A DNA stretch of 11,887 bases from Flavobacteriales bacterium (GTDB taxonomy: Bacteria; Bacteroidota; Bacteroidia; Flavobacteriales; UA16), in NCBI GenBank assembly GCA_018700255.1, contig JABISU010000058.1:1-11887 (forward strand). Direction: 5' to 3'. The notes beneath the pieces are model-generated. The model ran no database searches, was not told the origin of the DNA, and worked only from the letters and a program-made list of their open reading frames with translations. Numbering within the stretch: the first letter of the stretch is position 1; each line of letters begins with the position of its first letter. Position numbers and translations under genes: made by a program. Below are positions 1 to 6,787 of the stretch, piece after piece.

Positions 1-821
1 AATTTTTCGATTATGGAGTACGACTTAACAGAAACCTAGTAATTGACCCTCAGTGTGCGCCTATAGCCTTTGATGCTGGGCCTAATGGGAATCAGCGTAA
101 CATGCAGTTATTTAGTTGGTATTTTGCTCCTCTTGCTATCCCTCATGGTGTTACCCACCCCATCACCACGAACTTAGACCCCATTCACTTCGACTTCGTG
201 TCAAGCATAGATACTGTCAGTACAGATGCAGATATCACGAAAACGGTTCTTCTGAGTAGTTCAGCTAGAGCTCGTACATATCTCGCTCCTGTAAGAATTT
301 CAAGCTCTATTGTAGACCTCACACCAGAGTACTTTAGTTCGAACAACACTCCCTTTGCGCCTTTCGCCGTGCTTTTAGAGGGTGAATTTAAATCTCACTT
401 TACTGATATATTGCCTGATACTCTTCGCAGAGATAGTGATTTTGCATTTAGATCTGAAGGTCTGACTTCTGCGATGGTCGTTATCGGCGATGGAGATATA
501 GCGAAAAATAAAACGGTAAATACACCTGAGGGTTGGCAAATTTATCCTTTAGGCTACGACAGATATGCATCTCGAGTCGTTTACGATAACAAGGAGTTCT
601 TGCGCAATACAGTCAATCATCTTTTAGATGAAAAGTCTATGATTTCAATACGCTCAAGGACGATTACCTTGCGCTCTTTAGATGATGAAAGGATCGCTGA
701 GGCAAGGTTGGGTTATCAGTCTCTTGCGCTTGGGCTTCCACTTGTTGTTGTACTCTTCTTTAGTTTAATTGTATTTAAAATTCGTTCTCGTAAATACGGT
801 TCTATTACTTTGAAGCGTTAA
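1..821 (+). CDS. gldG: GldG, gliding-motility ABC transporter auxiliary subunit (5' end outside window)
   Basis: The reading frame is open from base 3, so the gene begins upstream and about 272 C-terminal residues are visible. Although an ATG occurs at 102, the 33 codons before it continue a typical GldG segment (FDYGVRLN, then IDPQCAPI), so 102 is not the start. The protein ends with one hydrophobic helix (around LALGLPLVVVLFFSLIVF) and a short basic tail, the usual C-terminal anchor of GldG. In Flavobacteriia GldG works with the permease GldF and the ATPase GldA in an ABC transporter needed for gliding motility in some species; homologues also occur in non-gliding Bacteroidota, so motility is not proven. 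The DUF4340 gene follows after 31 bp on the same strand and is probably co-transcribed. Identification rests on family resemblance. Confidence 0.85.
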   Translation, partial: FFDYGVRLNRNLVIDPQCAPIAFDAGPNGNQRNMQLFSWYFAPLAIPHGVTHPITTNLDPIHFDFVSSIDTVSTDADITKTVLLSSSARARTYLAPVRISSSIVDLTPEYFSSNNTPFAPFAVLLEGEFKSHFTDILPDTLRRDSDFAFRSEGLTSAMVVIGDGDIAKNKTVNTPEGWQIYPLGYDRYASRVVYDNKEFLRNTVNHLLDEKSMISIRSRTITLRSLDDERIAEARLGYQSLALGLPLVVVLFFSLIVFKIRSRKYGSITLKR

Positions 822-852
822 ATCTCTCGGCATTAAATAACACCTTATAAAA

Positions 853-1869
853 ATGAAATCTAACCTTCGCATATTCGTAATACTTGTAATTGTAACTGTA
901 TTTACTTTTTTACTTTGGAAGATGCAAGAGGGAGATAATGGAGATCTGTCATCGGAAGTCACTACGGATTTTGCTATTGCAGACACCTCCCTTGTAACTA
1001 AGATTTTTATTGCGGGTACTGATGGAGAGTCGGCACTTTTAGAGAGAACATCGGACACACGATTTTGGACTTTAAATGGAAAACACTTAGCGAGAAAGGA
1101 TGCTACAGATTTGCTTTTGAAAACCTTTGCTAGAGCTGAGGTGAAAGGAGCAGTGCCAGAGTTGCAGCGTTCTACCGTAATTAGAAATCTCAGTGGATCC
1201 GGGAAGAAGGTGGAGATCTATTTGGGTGATGATAAGCTAGAGAAAACTTGGTATATTGGTACTGCGACTCCAAGTCATACAGGCACATATATGCTTCTAG
1301 AGACTCCTGAAGATGGGAAGTCACGAGAGCCATTTATTGTTCATTTAGAAGGTTTTGTTGGTTTCTTGTCTACTAGATTCTTCACGAACGAAACAGAGTG
1401 GAGATACACCGGTGTTTTCGATTTCCCCGGAAGGACTTTAGCTGAGGTAAAGATTACAGATCATGAATCACCTTCAAAATCATACTCTATAAAATCTACA
1501 GTGGACGGAGACATCTCTCTTTTTAACGCATCTGGCTCTTCAGTGGACTTTGCGGATACATTAAGAATTCAAGATAAATTTCTAAGGTTTCGTAAAGTTC
1601 ACTTCGAAACCTTCAATAACCATCTATCTCAGTCTAAAGAGGATAGTATAAGATTATCTCTCCCATGCTTCACATACGAAATTTCTGGGTTTGATGGGAG
1701 AAGCGCTCACTTTGATGTGTTTTGGAAATTACCTGGAACTGGAATGGGTGGGCCAGACGATAATAATCACGATGGTGAGCATATGTATGGACTCACTGCA
1801 GATGGTGAGCTTGTGCTTGTGCAGAGATATGTATTCGATCCACTTATGGAACCACTATTTAGTAAATAA
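853..1869 (+). CDS. Membrane-anchored DUF4340 domain protein
   Basis: This 338-residue protein has a short basic start (MKSNLR), one hydrophobic segment at about residues 6-22, and a long soluble remainder rich in beta-prone stretches. It would be an N-terminally anchored protein facing the periplasm. The body resembles DUF4340, a family with no assigned biochemical activity; motifs such as FWTLNGK near residue 71 and the FLSTRFF stretch near 173 fit it. DUF4340 proteins are often encoded next to GldG-type ABC auxiliary proteins in several phyla, and here the gene follows gldG by 31 bp, so it is probably a third part of that transporter. The start at 853 sits in an A-rich leader and gives an intact membrane anchor. 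The stop codon lies inside a 12-bp tandem repeat. No enzymatic role can be inferred. Confidence 0.75.
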   Translation: MKSNLRIFVILVIVTVFTFLLWKMQEGDNGDLSSEVTTDFAIADTSLVTKIFIAGTDGESALLERTSDTRFWTLNGKHLARKDATDLLLKTFARAEVKGAVPELQRSTVIRNLSGSGKKVEIYLGDDKLEKTWYIGTATPSHTGTYMLLETPEDGKSREPFIVHLEGFVGFLSTRFFTNETEWRYTGVFDFPGRTLAEVKITDHESPSKSYSIKSTVDGDISLFNASGSSVDFADTLRIQDKFLRFRKVHFETFNNHLSQSKEDSIRLSLPCFTYEISGFDGRSAHFDVFWKLPGTGMGGPDDNNHDGEHMYGLTADGELVLVQRYVFDPLMEPLFSK

Positions 1870-1894
1870 ATTAGTAAATAAATTAGTAAATAAA
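1859..1894. repeat. Three exact copies of a 12-bp tandem repeat across a stop codon
   Basis: The unit TTAGTAAATAAA occurs three times without a mismatch, at 1859-1870, 1871-1882 and 1883-1894. It covers the last codons and stop of the DUF4340 gene. As 12 is a multiple of three, each copy keeps the frame and supplies another TAA (1867, 1879, 1891), so readthrough would add only ISK before the next stop. It probably arose by replication slippage. The repeat fills almost all of the 33-bp gap to the convergent glycosyltransferase stop. Confidence 0.95.
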
Positions 1895-1902
1895 GTTTAA
1901 GG

Positions 1903-3012
1903 TTAGAAAAGCTGCCTCGCGAACTCTCCCCAAGATTTAGACGCTTTTAATTTGGCGTATGCTTCACCTAATCCAGTATGTTCTTTACTAAACCAAGCTT
2001 TAATAGCTTCTCCAAGCGCATTTGAATCTCCCGGTACTACAAGCGCACCAGTCTCATTTGTAATTGAATTAGAAAGGTCTCCGACATTGCTGGCAACGAT
2101 TGGCAAATCGAATTGTATAGCTGTAGCTGTAACCCCACTTTGAGAAGCAGATAAATAGGGGAGAGCCACAAGATCGGCTGCAACGAAAAAATCACCCAAT
2201 TGCTCATCTGGGATAAAACGGTTAAATACGTGAATTCTAGATTTCGCTTTGCTGACGTTAATTATTTTCTCATATTTACCCCAAGATCCATAGCATTCGC
2301 CTGCGATGATCAAATGAGTATCCTCTGAAAGTAAATTAGCTGCCTTTAATAGAACCGCAAGACCTTTGTATGGCCTTATTAAGCCGAAAAATAAGACTAC
2401 GTTTTTCGCATTTACAGGAATGCCAAGTTTTTCTCTTGCCATCTTCTTCTCGGGCTTATTAGGTAGATCGTCGTATAAAGGGTGGAACAAGGTTTTTATG
2501 GATAGATCGGGTGCTAATTTTCTTACGTCTTGAGTTACAGATGTGCTTAAAGTTACCACGTTATCCACTCGTTTGAGAAACCTTCGGGTAAGCCATTTGT
2601 CGGAAGCCTTCCCGTCGTGAGAAGTTGCGTTGTGCATTATGGCGATAACCTTTGTCTCAGGCGATAGACGCTTAATAGACCTTGCTACCCCTCTTAAAGC
2701 AGGTGCTAAGGCTGAATGCCAAAACGGTAAAATCAACACATCCACTCCTTCATCACATAAAATTATTTTAGCTGTTTTACGCCAAGAGTTTGGTGAAATA
2801 GAATCCAGTGGAGCTGATGTAGAACGGGGAGGGGTTGATGTTCCGGATTTTGTTTGGGCTACACCTGGGAACAAGATGGCGGGATACTGGCGGCTCCAGT
2901 TAAAGCAATTTACCATATGCCCCTCAGTTCTTAGAGCTATTGCCAACGCATCGTTAAATTGCGCAATTCCTCCACGATACGGATGAAAAGTTGATGCTAT
3001 GGCTATTTTCAT
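1903..3012 (-). CDS. Family 4 glycosyltransferase (GT-B fold)
   Basis: The 369-residue protein has the two-domain layout of GT-B enzymes. The N-terminal acceptor domain opens with MKIAIASTFHPYRGGIAQFN, with the glycine-rich loop typical of group-1 transferases. The C-terminal nucleotide-sugar domain begins near NVVLFFGLIRPYKGL, a common GT4 signature. The usual EX7E motif is not visible at its expected place: the segment reads YLSASQSGVTATAIQFDLP, a SQSG variant found in one GT4 subgroup, so the nucleotide is probably contacted differently. No signal peptide or membrane helix is seen, so it should be cytoplasmic or peripheral and build a surface glycan, glycolipid or exopolysaccharide. Sugar and acceptor cannot be read from the sequence. 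It stands alone, convergent with DUF4340 and divergent from the thiolase, not inside a polysaccharide cluster. Confidence 0.85.
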   Translation of the reverse strand: MKIAIASTFHPYRGGIAQFNDALAIALRTEGHMVNCFNWSRQYPAILFPGVAQTKSGTSTPPRSTSAPLDSISPNSWRKTAKIILCDEGVDVLILPFWHSALAPALRGVARSIKRLSPETKVIAIMHNATSHDGKASDKWLTRRFLKRVDNVVTLSTSVTQDVRKLAPDLSIKTLFHPLYDDLPNKPEKKMAREKLGIPVNAKNVVLFFGLIRPYKGLAVLLKAANLLSEDTHLIIAGECYGSWGKYEKIINVSKAKSRIHVFNRFIPDEQLGDFFVAADLVALPYLSASQSGVTATAIQFDLPIVASNVGDLSNSITNETGALVVPGDSNALGEAIKAWFSKEHTGLGEAYAKLKASKSWGEFARQLF

Positions 3013-3066
3013 GGGATGATTTTCAAGTACAATTTCCTAATGCAATTTACGCCCCTTATTCTCAAC

Positions 3067-3074
3067 TATCTTTG
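3067..3074 (+). promoter_or_regulatory. Candidate Bacteroidota -7 promoter element
   Basis: TATCTTTG matches the Bacteroidota sigma-ABfr -7 consensus TAnnTTTG and lies 18 bp before the thiolase ATG, inside the 80-bp divergent gap. No clear TTG-type -33 element is seen at the right distance, so this is a single-motif prediction. Confidence 0.4.
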
Positions 3075-3092
3075 CAATAGAAAATAATACAA

Positions 3093-4301
3093 ATGAATGC
3101 ATTTCTTGTTGATGGAGTGAGAACTCCTGTAGGGAATTTTGGTGGCACTCTTGCTTCGATCAGAACAGATGATTTAGCTGCATTAACTATTTCAGAGCTT
3201 CTGAAACGCAATTCAAGTCTTGACCCCGCTATGGTGGGCGATGTGATCTTAGGTTGCGCAAACCAAGCTGGAGAGGATAATAGAAACGTCGCTAGGATGG
3301 CTTCACTTCTTGCTGGCCTGCCTGTCTCTGTGCCTGGTGAAACAGTAAATAGACTTTGTGCATCTGGACTTGCCTCCGCTGTAAACGGGTCTCGTATGCT
3401 AGCTTTAGGAGATGCTGATCTTGTTATTGCTGGTGGAGTTGAGAATATGACAAGAGGGCCATGGGTTATGTCTAAGGCTTCTAAGGCATTTGGCAGAGAT
3501 AGCTCTCTTTATGATACAAGCTTTGGTTGGAGATTTATAAATCCCAAGCTTGAAGCCGTTTATGGAGTTGATGGTATGGGGGTAACGGCAGAAAACCTTG
3601 TAGATAAATACAGTATTTCTCGAGAAGATCAAGATGCTTTTGCTTTTCGTTCACACATGAAGGCTGCTGCTGCACGTGATGCTGGGCGACTTGCTCAGGA
3701 AATTATTCCTGTAAATATTCCCCGCCGCAAGCAAGATGATTTAATCTTTGAGCACGACGAATTTATCAAACCTGATACCACAGTAGAAATCCTAGCAAAG
3801 TTGCGGCCAGCTTTCCGCAAGGAAGGGGGAAGTGTTACTGCTGGAAACTCTAGCGGGTTAAATGACGGTTCTGCCGCACTACTTCTCGCTAATGAATCTG
3901 GTCTAACTTCTTCAGGTCTTACTCCTTTAGCCCAAATTATTTCCAGTGCCGTTGTAGGTGTCGAACCTCGTATCATGGGGATAGGGCCAGTCCGCGCTTC
4001 TGAGATGGCGTTGAAAAAAGCAGGTATAACATTTAATGATCTTGATGTAATAGAGTTAAATGAAGCATTCTCAGCTCAAGCTTTGGCATGCATGCGTGCA
4101 TGGGGCTTAGACGATGACGACTCGAGAATTAACCCCAACGGCGGCGGCATTTCAATAGGTCATCCTTTAGGTGTCACAGGTTCAAGAATTTTACTTTCAG
4201 CAGCAAGGCAGCTTGAGAGAACAGGAGGGAAGTATGGCTTAGTAACCCTTTGCATTGGGGTGGGACAAGGTTACGCTGTAGTAATAAAACACACACAATG
4301 A
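3093..4301 (+). CDS. paaJ: Acetyl-CoA acyltransferase, 3-oxoadipyl-CoA thiolase type
   Basis: This complete 402-residue thiolase has the nucleophilic Cys89 in NRLCASGLAS, the NEAF motif at 323-326, His357 in GHPLG, and the second active-site Cys387 in CIGVGQG. The stretch GCANQAGEDNRNVARMA (about 54-70), the GWRFINP segment near 145 and the CIGVGQG ending are characteristic of PcaF/PaaJ rather than biosynthetic AtoB or fatty-acid FadA thiolases. These enzymes cleave 3-oxoadipyl-CoA with CoA into succinyl-CoA and acetyl-CoA, the last step of phenylacetate and beta-ketoadipate breakdown; PaaJ also acts on the 3-oxo-5,6-dehydrosuberyl-CoA intermediate. The downstream overlap with paaY favours the phenylacetate route, hence the symbol, but pcaF is possible. 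A -7-like element precedes the start. It is the first gene of a likely three-gene unit. Confidence 0.85.
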   Translation: MNAFLVDGVRTPVGNFGGTLASIRTDDLAALTISELLKRNSSLDPAMVGDVILGCANQAGEDNRNVARMASLLAGLPVSVPGETVNRLCASGLASAVNGSRMLALGDADLVIAGGVENMTRGPWVMSKASKAFGRDSSLYDTSFGWRFINPKLEAVYGVDGMGVTAENLVDKYSISREDQDAFAFRSHMKAAAARDAGRLAQEIIPVNIPRRKQDDLIFEHDEFIKPDTTVEILAKLRPAFRKEGGSVTAGNSSGLNDGSAALLLANESGLTSSGLTPLAQIISSAVVGVEPRIMGIGPVRASEMALKKAGITFNDLDVIELNEAFSAQALACMRAWGLDDDDSRINPNGGGISIGHPLGVTGSRILLSAARQLERTGGKYGLVTLCIGVGQGYAVVIKHTQ

Positions 4302-4894
4302 TTCAGTCATTCAAAGGAATGATTCCAGTAATCCATCCTTCATCATACATACATCCTAGTGCAGTAGTAATAGGGCATGTAACGATAGGTAAGGATTGCT
4401 ATATCGGTCCAGGAGCAGTTTTACGTGGCGATTGGGGGAAAGTCGAGATTGCAGATGGGTGTAATGTTCAAGAGAATTGTGTTTTGCATATGTTTCCTGG
4501 CAAATCTGTTGTTCTGCAAACGGGTGCTCATGTGGGGCACGGAGCGAGTATACACGGAGCTAACCTTGGTCGAGAGACTTTGATCGGTATGAATTCAGTA
4601 ATTATGGATGATGTCGAGTTGGGCGATGGTTGTATTGTGGGTGCGTTGAGTTTCTTAAAGGCAGGCAGCGTTTGGGCTGAACGCAGTCTTATTGTAGGGA
4701 ACCCCGCAAAGAGAATAAAAGAAGTAAGCGATGAGATGTACAATCATAAAGTTGAAGGCACAGATTTATACCGCAGTCTTCCGCAAGACATGAAGAACCA
4801 TTGTGACGAGGTAGTGCCTTTAACAGAGGTTGCTGAGAATAGGGTAGAGAACTTCCCTAATTTTGATACTTGGATGAATCGCTCAAATAAATAA
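4298..4894 (+). CDS. paaY: PaaY-like hexapeptide-repeat thioesterase / gamma-carbonic anhydrase family
   Basis: The protein is a 198-residue left-handed beta-helix protein of the gamma-carbonic anhydrase fold. Hexapeptide repeats start near residue 21 (AVVIGHVTIG) and run to about 135. The three metal-binding histidines of the fold appear to be kept: His64 in CVLHMF, and His81 and His86 in VGHGASIHG, with the family's five-residue spacing. A helical C-terminal part follows (KVEGTDLYRSL). The start at 4298 overlaps the thiolase stop as ATGA, and the protein from there matches PaaY; a longer in-frame ORF from 4250 would add 16 residues read out of the thiolase. PaaY in phenylacetate clusters is a thioesterase that rescues CoA trapped in dead-end ring intermediates. 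A generic carbonic anhydrase-like protein is the alternative, but the thiolase next to it supports PaaY. Confidence 0.82.
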   Translation: MIQSFKGMIPVIHPSSYIHPSAVVIGHVTIGKDCYIGPGAVLRGDWGKVEIADGCNVQENCVLHMFPGKSVVLQTGAHVGHGASIHGANLGRETLIGMNSVIMDDVELGDGCIVGALSFLKAGSVWAERSLIVGNPAKRIKEVSDEMYNHKVEGTDLYRSLPQDMKNHCDEVVPLTEVAENRVENFPNFDTWMNRSNK

Positions 4895-4907
4895 CAAACC
4901 TATTTTA

Positions 4908-5663
4908 ATGGGCACTTCTGGCAATCGTAAGATGACATTTAAACGCTTTACCGTTCACGACGAAAAGTGTGCAATGAAAATCGGAACAGATGCCGTGATG
5001 CTAGGCGCTTGGGTAAATCCATCAAAGTCGAGTACGCAATTAAAAATCGTTGATATAGGGTCGGGTTCCGGAGTTATCTCTCTCATGTTAGCCCAACGTT
5101 TTGAGCATTCTATAGTCACGGCAATTGAACTAGAGCCTTTAGCTGCGGAGCAATCTCGAGAAAATTTCGCCTCGTCACCATTCGTTAATCAACTTTCTTG
5201 TATTGAGCGTTCCTTCCAACAGTGGTCGGAAGAAGTACAAAGCTTCGAAGCTGATCTTGTAGTTAGCAACCCACCATTCTTTCACAACAAGCCTAGATCT
5301 CCGTTTTACGCAAGAAATTTAGCTCGTCATGACGATGCTCTACCCATTTCTGACCTGTTTAATGGCGTTGCGAAGATCTTGAGTAAGGACGGTGTTTTTG
5401 GTATAGTTTGGCCTATTGAAAGAGAACCCGAATTAATATCCGCTGCAAATGACTTCAACTTTAAATTAGTAAGGCGCTGCGAAATTCTGCCTACAAAAAA
5501 ACACTCGGCTGTGAGGTTCTTATCAGAATTTAAGTTTTCTCAGGAAGTAAGTTCCGAAGCAATTTGCTCAAAAATTGTTCTAGAAACGGGTGAGGAAAAA
5601 GGCAGAAGAAATTTTACCGCTGAGTACAACGAGTTAATGAGAAATTTTTTTCTCAACGCTTAA
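4908..5663 (+). CDS. trmN6: tRNA1(Val) (adenine-37-N6)-methyltransferase TrmN6
   Basis: This 251-residue protein is a Rossmann-fold, SAM-dependent methyltransferase. Motif I is VDIGSGSGVISL at 48-59, an acidic loop (AIELEP) follows near 72-77, and the catalytic NPPF motif is at 121-124 (NPPFF), typical of N6-adenine methyltransferases. The N-terminal segment FKRFTVHDEKCAMKIGTD is the signature of the YfiC/TrmN6 family, which methylates A37 of tRNA1(Val). The start could be ATG 4908 or ATG 4932 (MTFKRF), eight codons later; 4908 is listed because it leaves a 13-bp gap to paaY and many homologues carry a short leader. Co-transcription with the paa genes looks like convenience rather than shared function. 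The 3' end meets the START-like gene convergently. Confidence 0.88.
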   Translation: MGTSGNRKMTFKRFTVHDEKCAMKIGTDAVMLGAWVNPSKSSTQLKIVDIGSGSGVISLMLAQRFEHSIVTAIELEPLAAEQSRENFASSPFVNQLSCIERSFQQWSEEVQSFEADLVVSNPPFFHNKPRSPFYARNLARHDDALPISDLFNGVAKILSKDGVFGIVWPIEREPELISAANDFNFKLVRRCEILPTKKHSAVRFLSEFKFSQEVSSEAICSKIVLETGEEKGRRNFTAEYNELMRNFFLNA

Positions 5664-5680
5664 TTAAAAGTTCTTAATTA
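5661..5680. terminator. A/T-only inverted repeat between convergent genes, possible bidirectional terminator
   Basis: TAATTAA (5661-5667) and TTAATTA (5674-5680) are perfect inverted copies around a 6-nt centre. The left arm starts with the trmN6 stop and the right arm ends with the stop of the convergent START-like gene. The stem has no G/C pair, so termination strength is doubtful. Confidence 0.35.
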
Positions 5681-6067
5681 TCCTCCGAGAACTCTACGAA
5701 GTCTATCAAGTTGAGCTACCCAAAGTTCACGAGAATCTTCAATATCATCTTCCTCAGCAAAATCAGTAACGATAATCGCTCTTTCGCCTGTCATCTCATC
5801 AACTCTAATCCTTAACTCAAAATAAGTCCCGTCGTTATCATCTTCCTCAGATTCTATCCACTTAAACTTTACGTACTCATCCTTCTTCTTTGTCACAAGC
5901 CTTGCTACCTCTTCGCTTCCATCCCAAATAAAAGTATGTACATCCTTCTTGATATTTACATCATCACAAAACCACTCTGACAGACCGCTTGGTGTGCTCA
6001 TGCAGTTGTAAAGCACGCCTTTGCTACTGTTTATAGGGAATTCAATTTGGAATTTTTCTTTTTCCAT
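5678..6067 (-). CDS. START-like (START_2 / SRPBCC superfamily) domain protein
   Basis: This small cytoplasmic protein of 129 residues matches a conserved Bacteroidota family annotated as START-like. The first strand (FQIEFPINSS), the segment STPSGLSEWF near 25-33, a strongly acidic stretch around EEDDNDGT and the closing helix ELWVAQLDRLRRVLGG fit a helix-grip fold like that of the Aha1 C-terminal domain and polyketide cyclases. No ligand or partner is known to me and no catalytic residue can be named. The start ATG at 6065-6067 is followed by the lysine/glutamate-rich MEKEKF. The gene is transcribed alone, away from the intergenic gap and toward trmN6. Confidence 0.75.
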   Translation of the reverse strand: MEKEKFQIEFPINSSKGVLYNCMSTPSGLSEWFCDDVNIKKDVHTFIWDGSEEVARLVTKKKDEYVKFKWIESEEDDNDGTYFELRIRVDEMTGERAIIVTDFAEEDDIEDSRELWVAQLDRLRRVLGG

Positions 6068-6136
6068 GGTATTAATAATCGTCTTTTTTTAGACAGCGCA
6101 CAATATACGCATGACTTGAGGAAGTTATTGCTAAAT

Positions 6137-6280
6137 ATGTGTAAAACTAGAATCTCCTTACTATCTTTAAGTTTGCTTTGGCGAGGTAATTCAGCTGAGT
6201 TAGAGCGAAGGACTTATTATCCTGATGTTTCTGCAAATGACCCTCTCTTGAAATTGGACGGTGGAGCTTATCATCATTGA
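6137..6280 (+). CDS. Doubtful small ORF, 47 residues, unknown
   Basis: The 270-bp gap between the START-like and DoxX-like genes holds one plus-strand ORF. From ATG 6137 it encodes 47 residues beginning MCKTRISLLSLSLLW and ending GGAYHH; the frame is open back to another ATG at 6047, which lies antisense to the start of the START-like gene. The first 15 residues look faintly like a signal peptide but lack a lipobox. I do not recognise the protein and see no ribosome-binding site or promoter motif. It may be a genuine small gene, a remnant of a longer one, or chance. Confidence 0.2.
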   Translation: MCKTRISLLSLSLLWRGNSAELERRTYYPDVSANDPLLKLDGGAYHH

Positions 6281-6287
6281 ATGATAA
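6268..6287. repeat. Inverted repeat at the end of the small ORF
   Basis: TTATCAT (6268-6274) and ATGATAA (6281-6287) form a perfect 7-bp inverted repeat around CATTGA. The repeat spans the stop codon of the small ORF at 6278-6280. There is no T-run after it, so it is not a convincing intrinsic terminator. Confidence 0.5.
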
Positions 6288-6294
6288 TAACTGA

Positions 6295-6316
6295 TTCAAA
6301 TCGGTATTCATTTGAA
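6295..6316. repeat. Inverted repeat upstream of the DoxX-like gene, possible operator
   Basis: TTCAAAT (6295-6301) and ATTTGAA (6310-6316) are perfect inverted copies with an 8-nt spacer, ending 21 bp before the DoxX-like ATG at 6338. Position and arm length suit a dimeric repressor site, but an A/T-rich gap can hold such a repeat by chance. Confidence 0.35.
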
Positions 6317-6337
6317 AGATCTCTAATATAATTGACT

Positions 6338-6730
6338 ATGGAAGCAATATTCGTACTTATCTGCCAGATTTTATTGGCCTTGATTTTCATTGTAGCAGGT
6401 GCTACCAAATTGACAAAGAATCGTGAAAACCTTATAGAAAAGGTTACTTGGGCTGAAGATTACAACCAACAAACAATTCGTTTCATTGGATTTTTAGAGC
6501 TTCTGGGAGGATTAGGAGTAATTCTTCCATTAATTGTAGGTCTCTCAGATTTCCTTTGGCTTGTTCCAATGTCATGCATGGGTCTGGCTATGGTAATGGC
6601 AGGTGCTATTGTAGTTCATATTGGAAGGGGCGAGTTCAAGCACATTATGTTTAATCTATTTATACTCTTTATGTCTGCAGGAGTAAGTTTTTACAGGCTA
6701 CTAGAATTAAATCTAAACTGGTTGAATTAA
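6338..6730 (+). CDS. DoxX-like family integral membrane protein
   Basis: The 130-residue protein has four predicted membrane helices: about residues 3-22 (IFVLICQILLALIFIVAG), 50-68 (FIGFLELLGGLGVILPLIV), 73-95 and 103-120. The pattern of an early GATKL motif followed by the FLELLGGLGVILP helix is that of the DoxX-like (DoxX_2) family, whose members sit in the inner membrane and mostly have no known function. ATG 6338 is preferred to a TTG two codons earlier at 6332, as both give the same membrane helix. The gene appears to be a single transcription unit, with inverted repeats in front and a candidate terminator behind, separate from the Moco operon 57 bp downstream. Confidence 0.75.
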   Translation: MEAIFVLICQILLALIFIVAGATKLTKNRENLIEKVTWAEDYNQQTIRFIGFLELLGGLGVILPLIVGLSDFLWLVPMSCMGLAMVMAGAIVVHIGRGEFKHIMFNLFILFMSAGVSFYRLLELNLNWLN

Positions 6731-6735
6731 CCGCG

Positions 6736-6759
6736 AAAACTGATTTCGGTTAGTTTTTT
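6736..6759 (+). terminator. Candidate intrinsic terminator after the DoxX-like gene
   Basis: AAAACTGA (6736-6743) can pair with TTAGTTTT (6750-6757) with one G-U pair around a TTTCGG loop. The right arm runs into six T's (6754-6759). The stem is weak in G/C but has the shape and place of a rho-independent terminator six bases after the stop codon. Confidence 0.45.
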
Positions 6760-6787
6760 GGGTAAGCTGCAGGGGTAATTTTACCAT

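Noticed and set aside
2630..2986. 118-codon plus-strand ORF inside the glycosyltransferase gene
   Set aside because: It is antisense to conserved GT4 coding sequence and shows no recognisable domain.
4250..4297. Longer N-terminus for PaaY
   Set aside because: The 16 extra codons are an alternative reading of the conserved thiolase C-terminus; ATG 4298 gives the usual PaaY start and an ATGA overlap.
6047..6136. Upstream extension of the small ORF from ATG 6047
   Set aside because: It lies antisense over the start of the well-supported START-like gene and its first residues are low-complexity phenylalanine from a poly-T stretch.
6291..6310. tRNA T-loop-like string GATTCAAATC
   Set aside because: No acceptor stem, anticodon arm or D arm can be placed around it; it is the left arm of an inverted repeat.
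6731..6787. Molybdenum-cofactor riboswitch before moeA
   Set aside because: The gap is 57 bp and partly taken by the candidate terminator, too short for the known Moco riboswitch.
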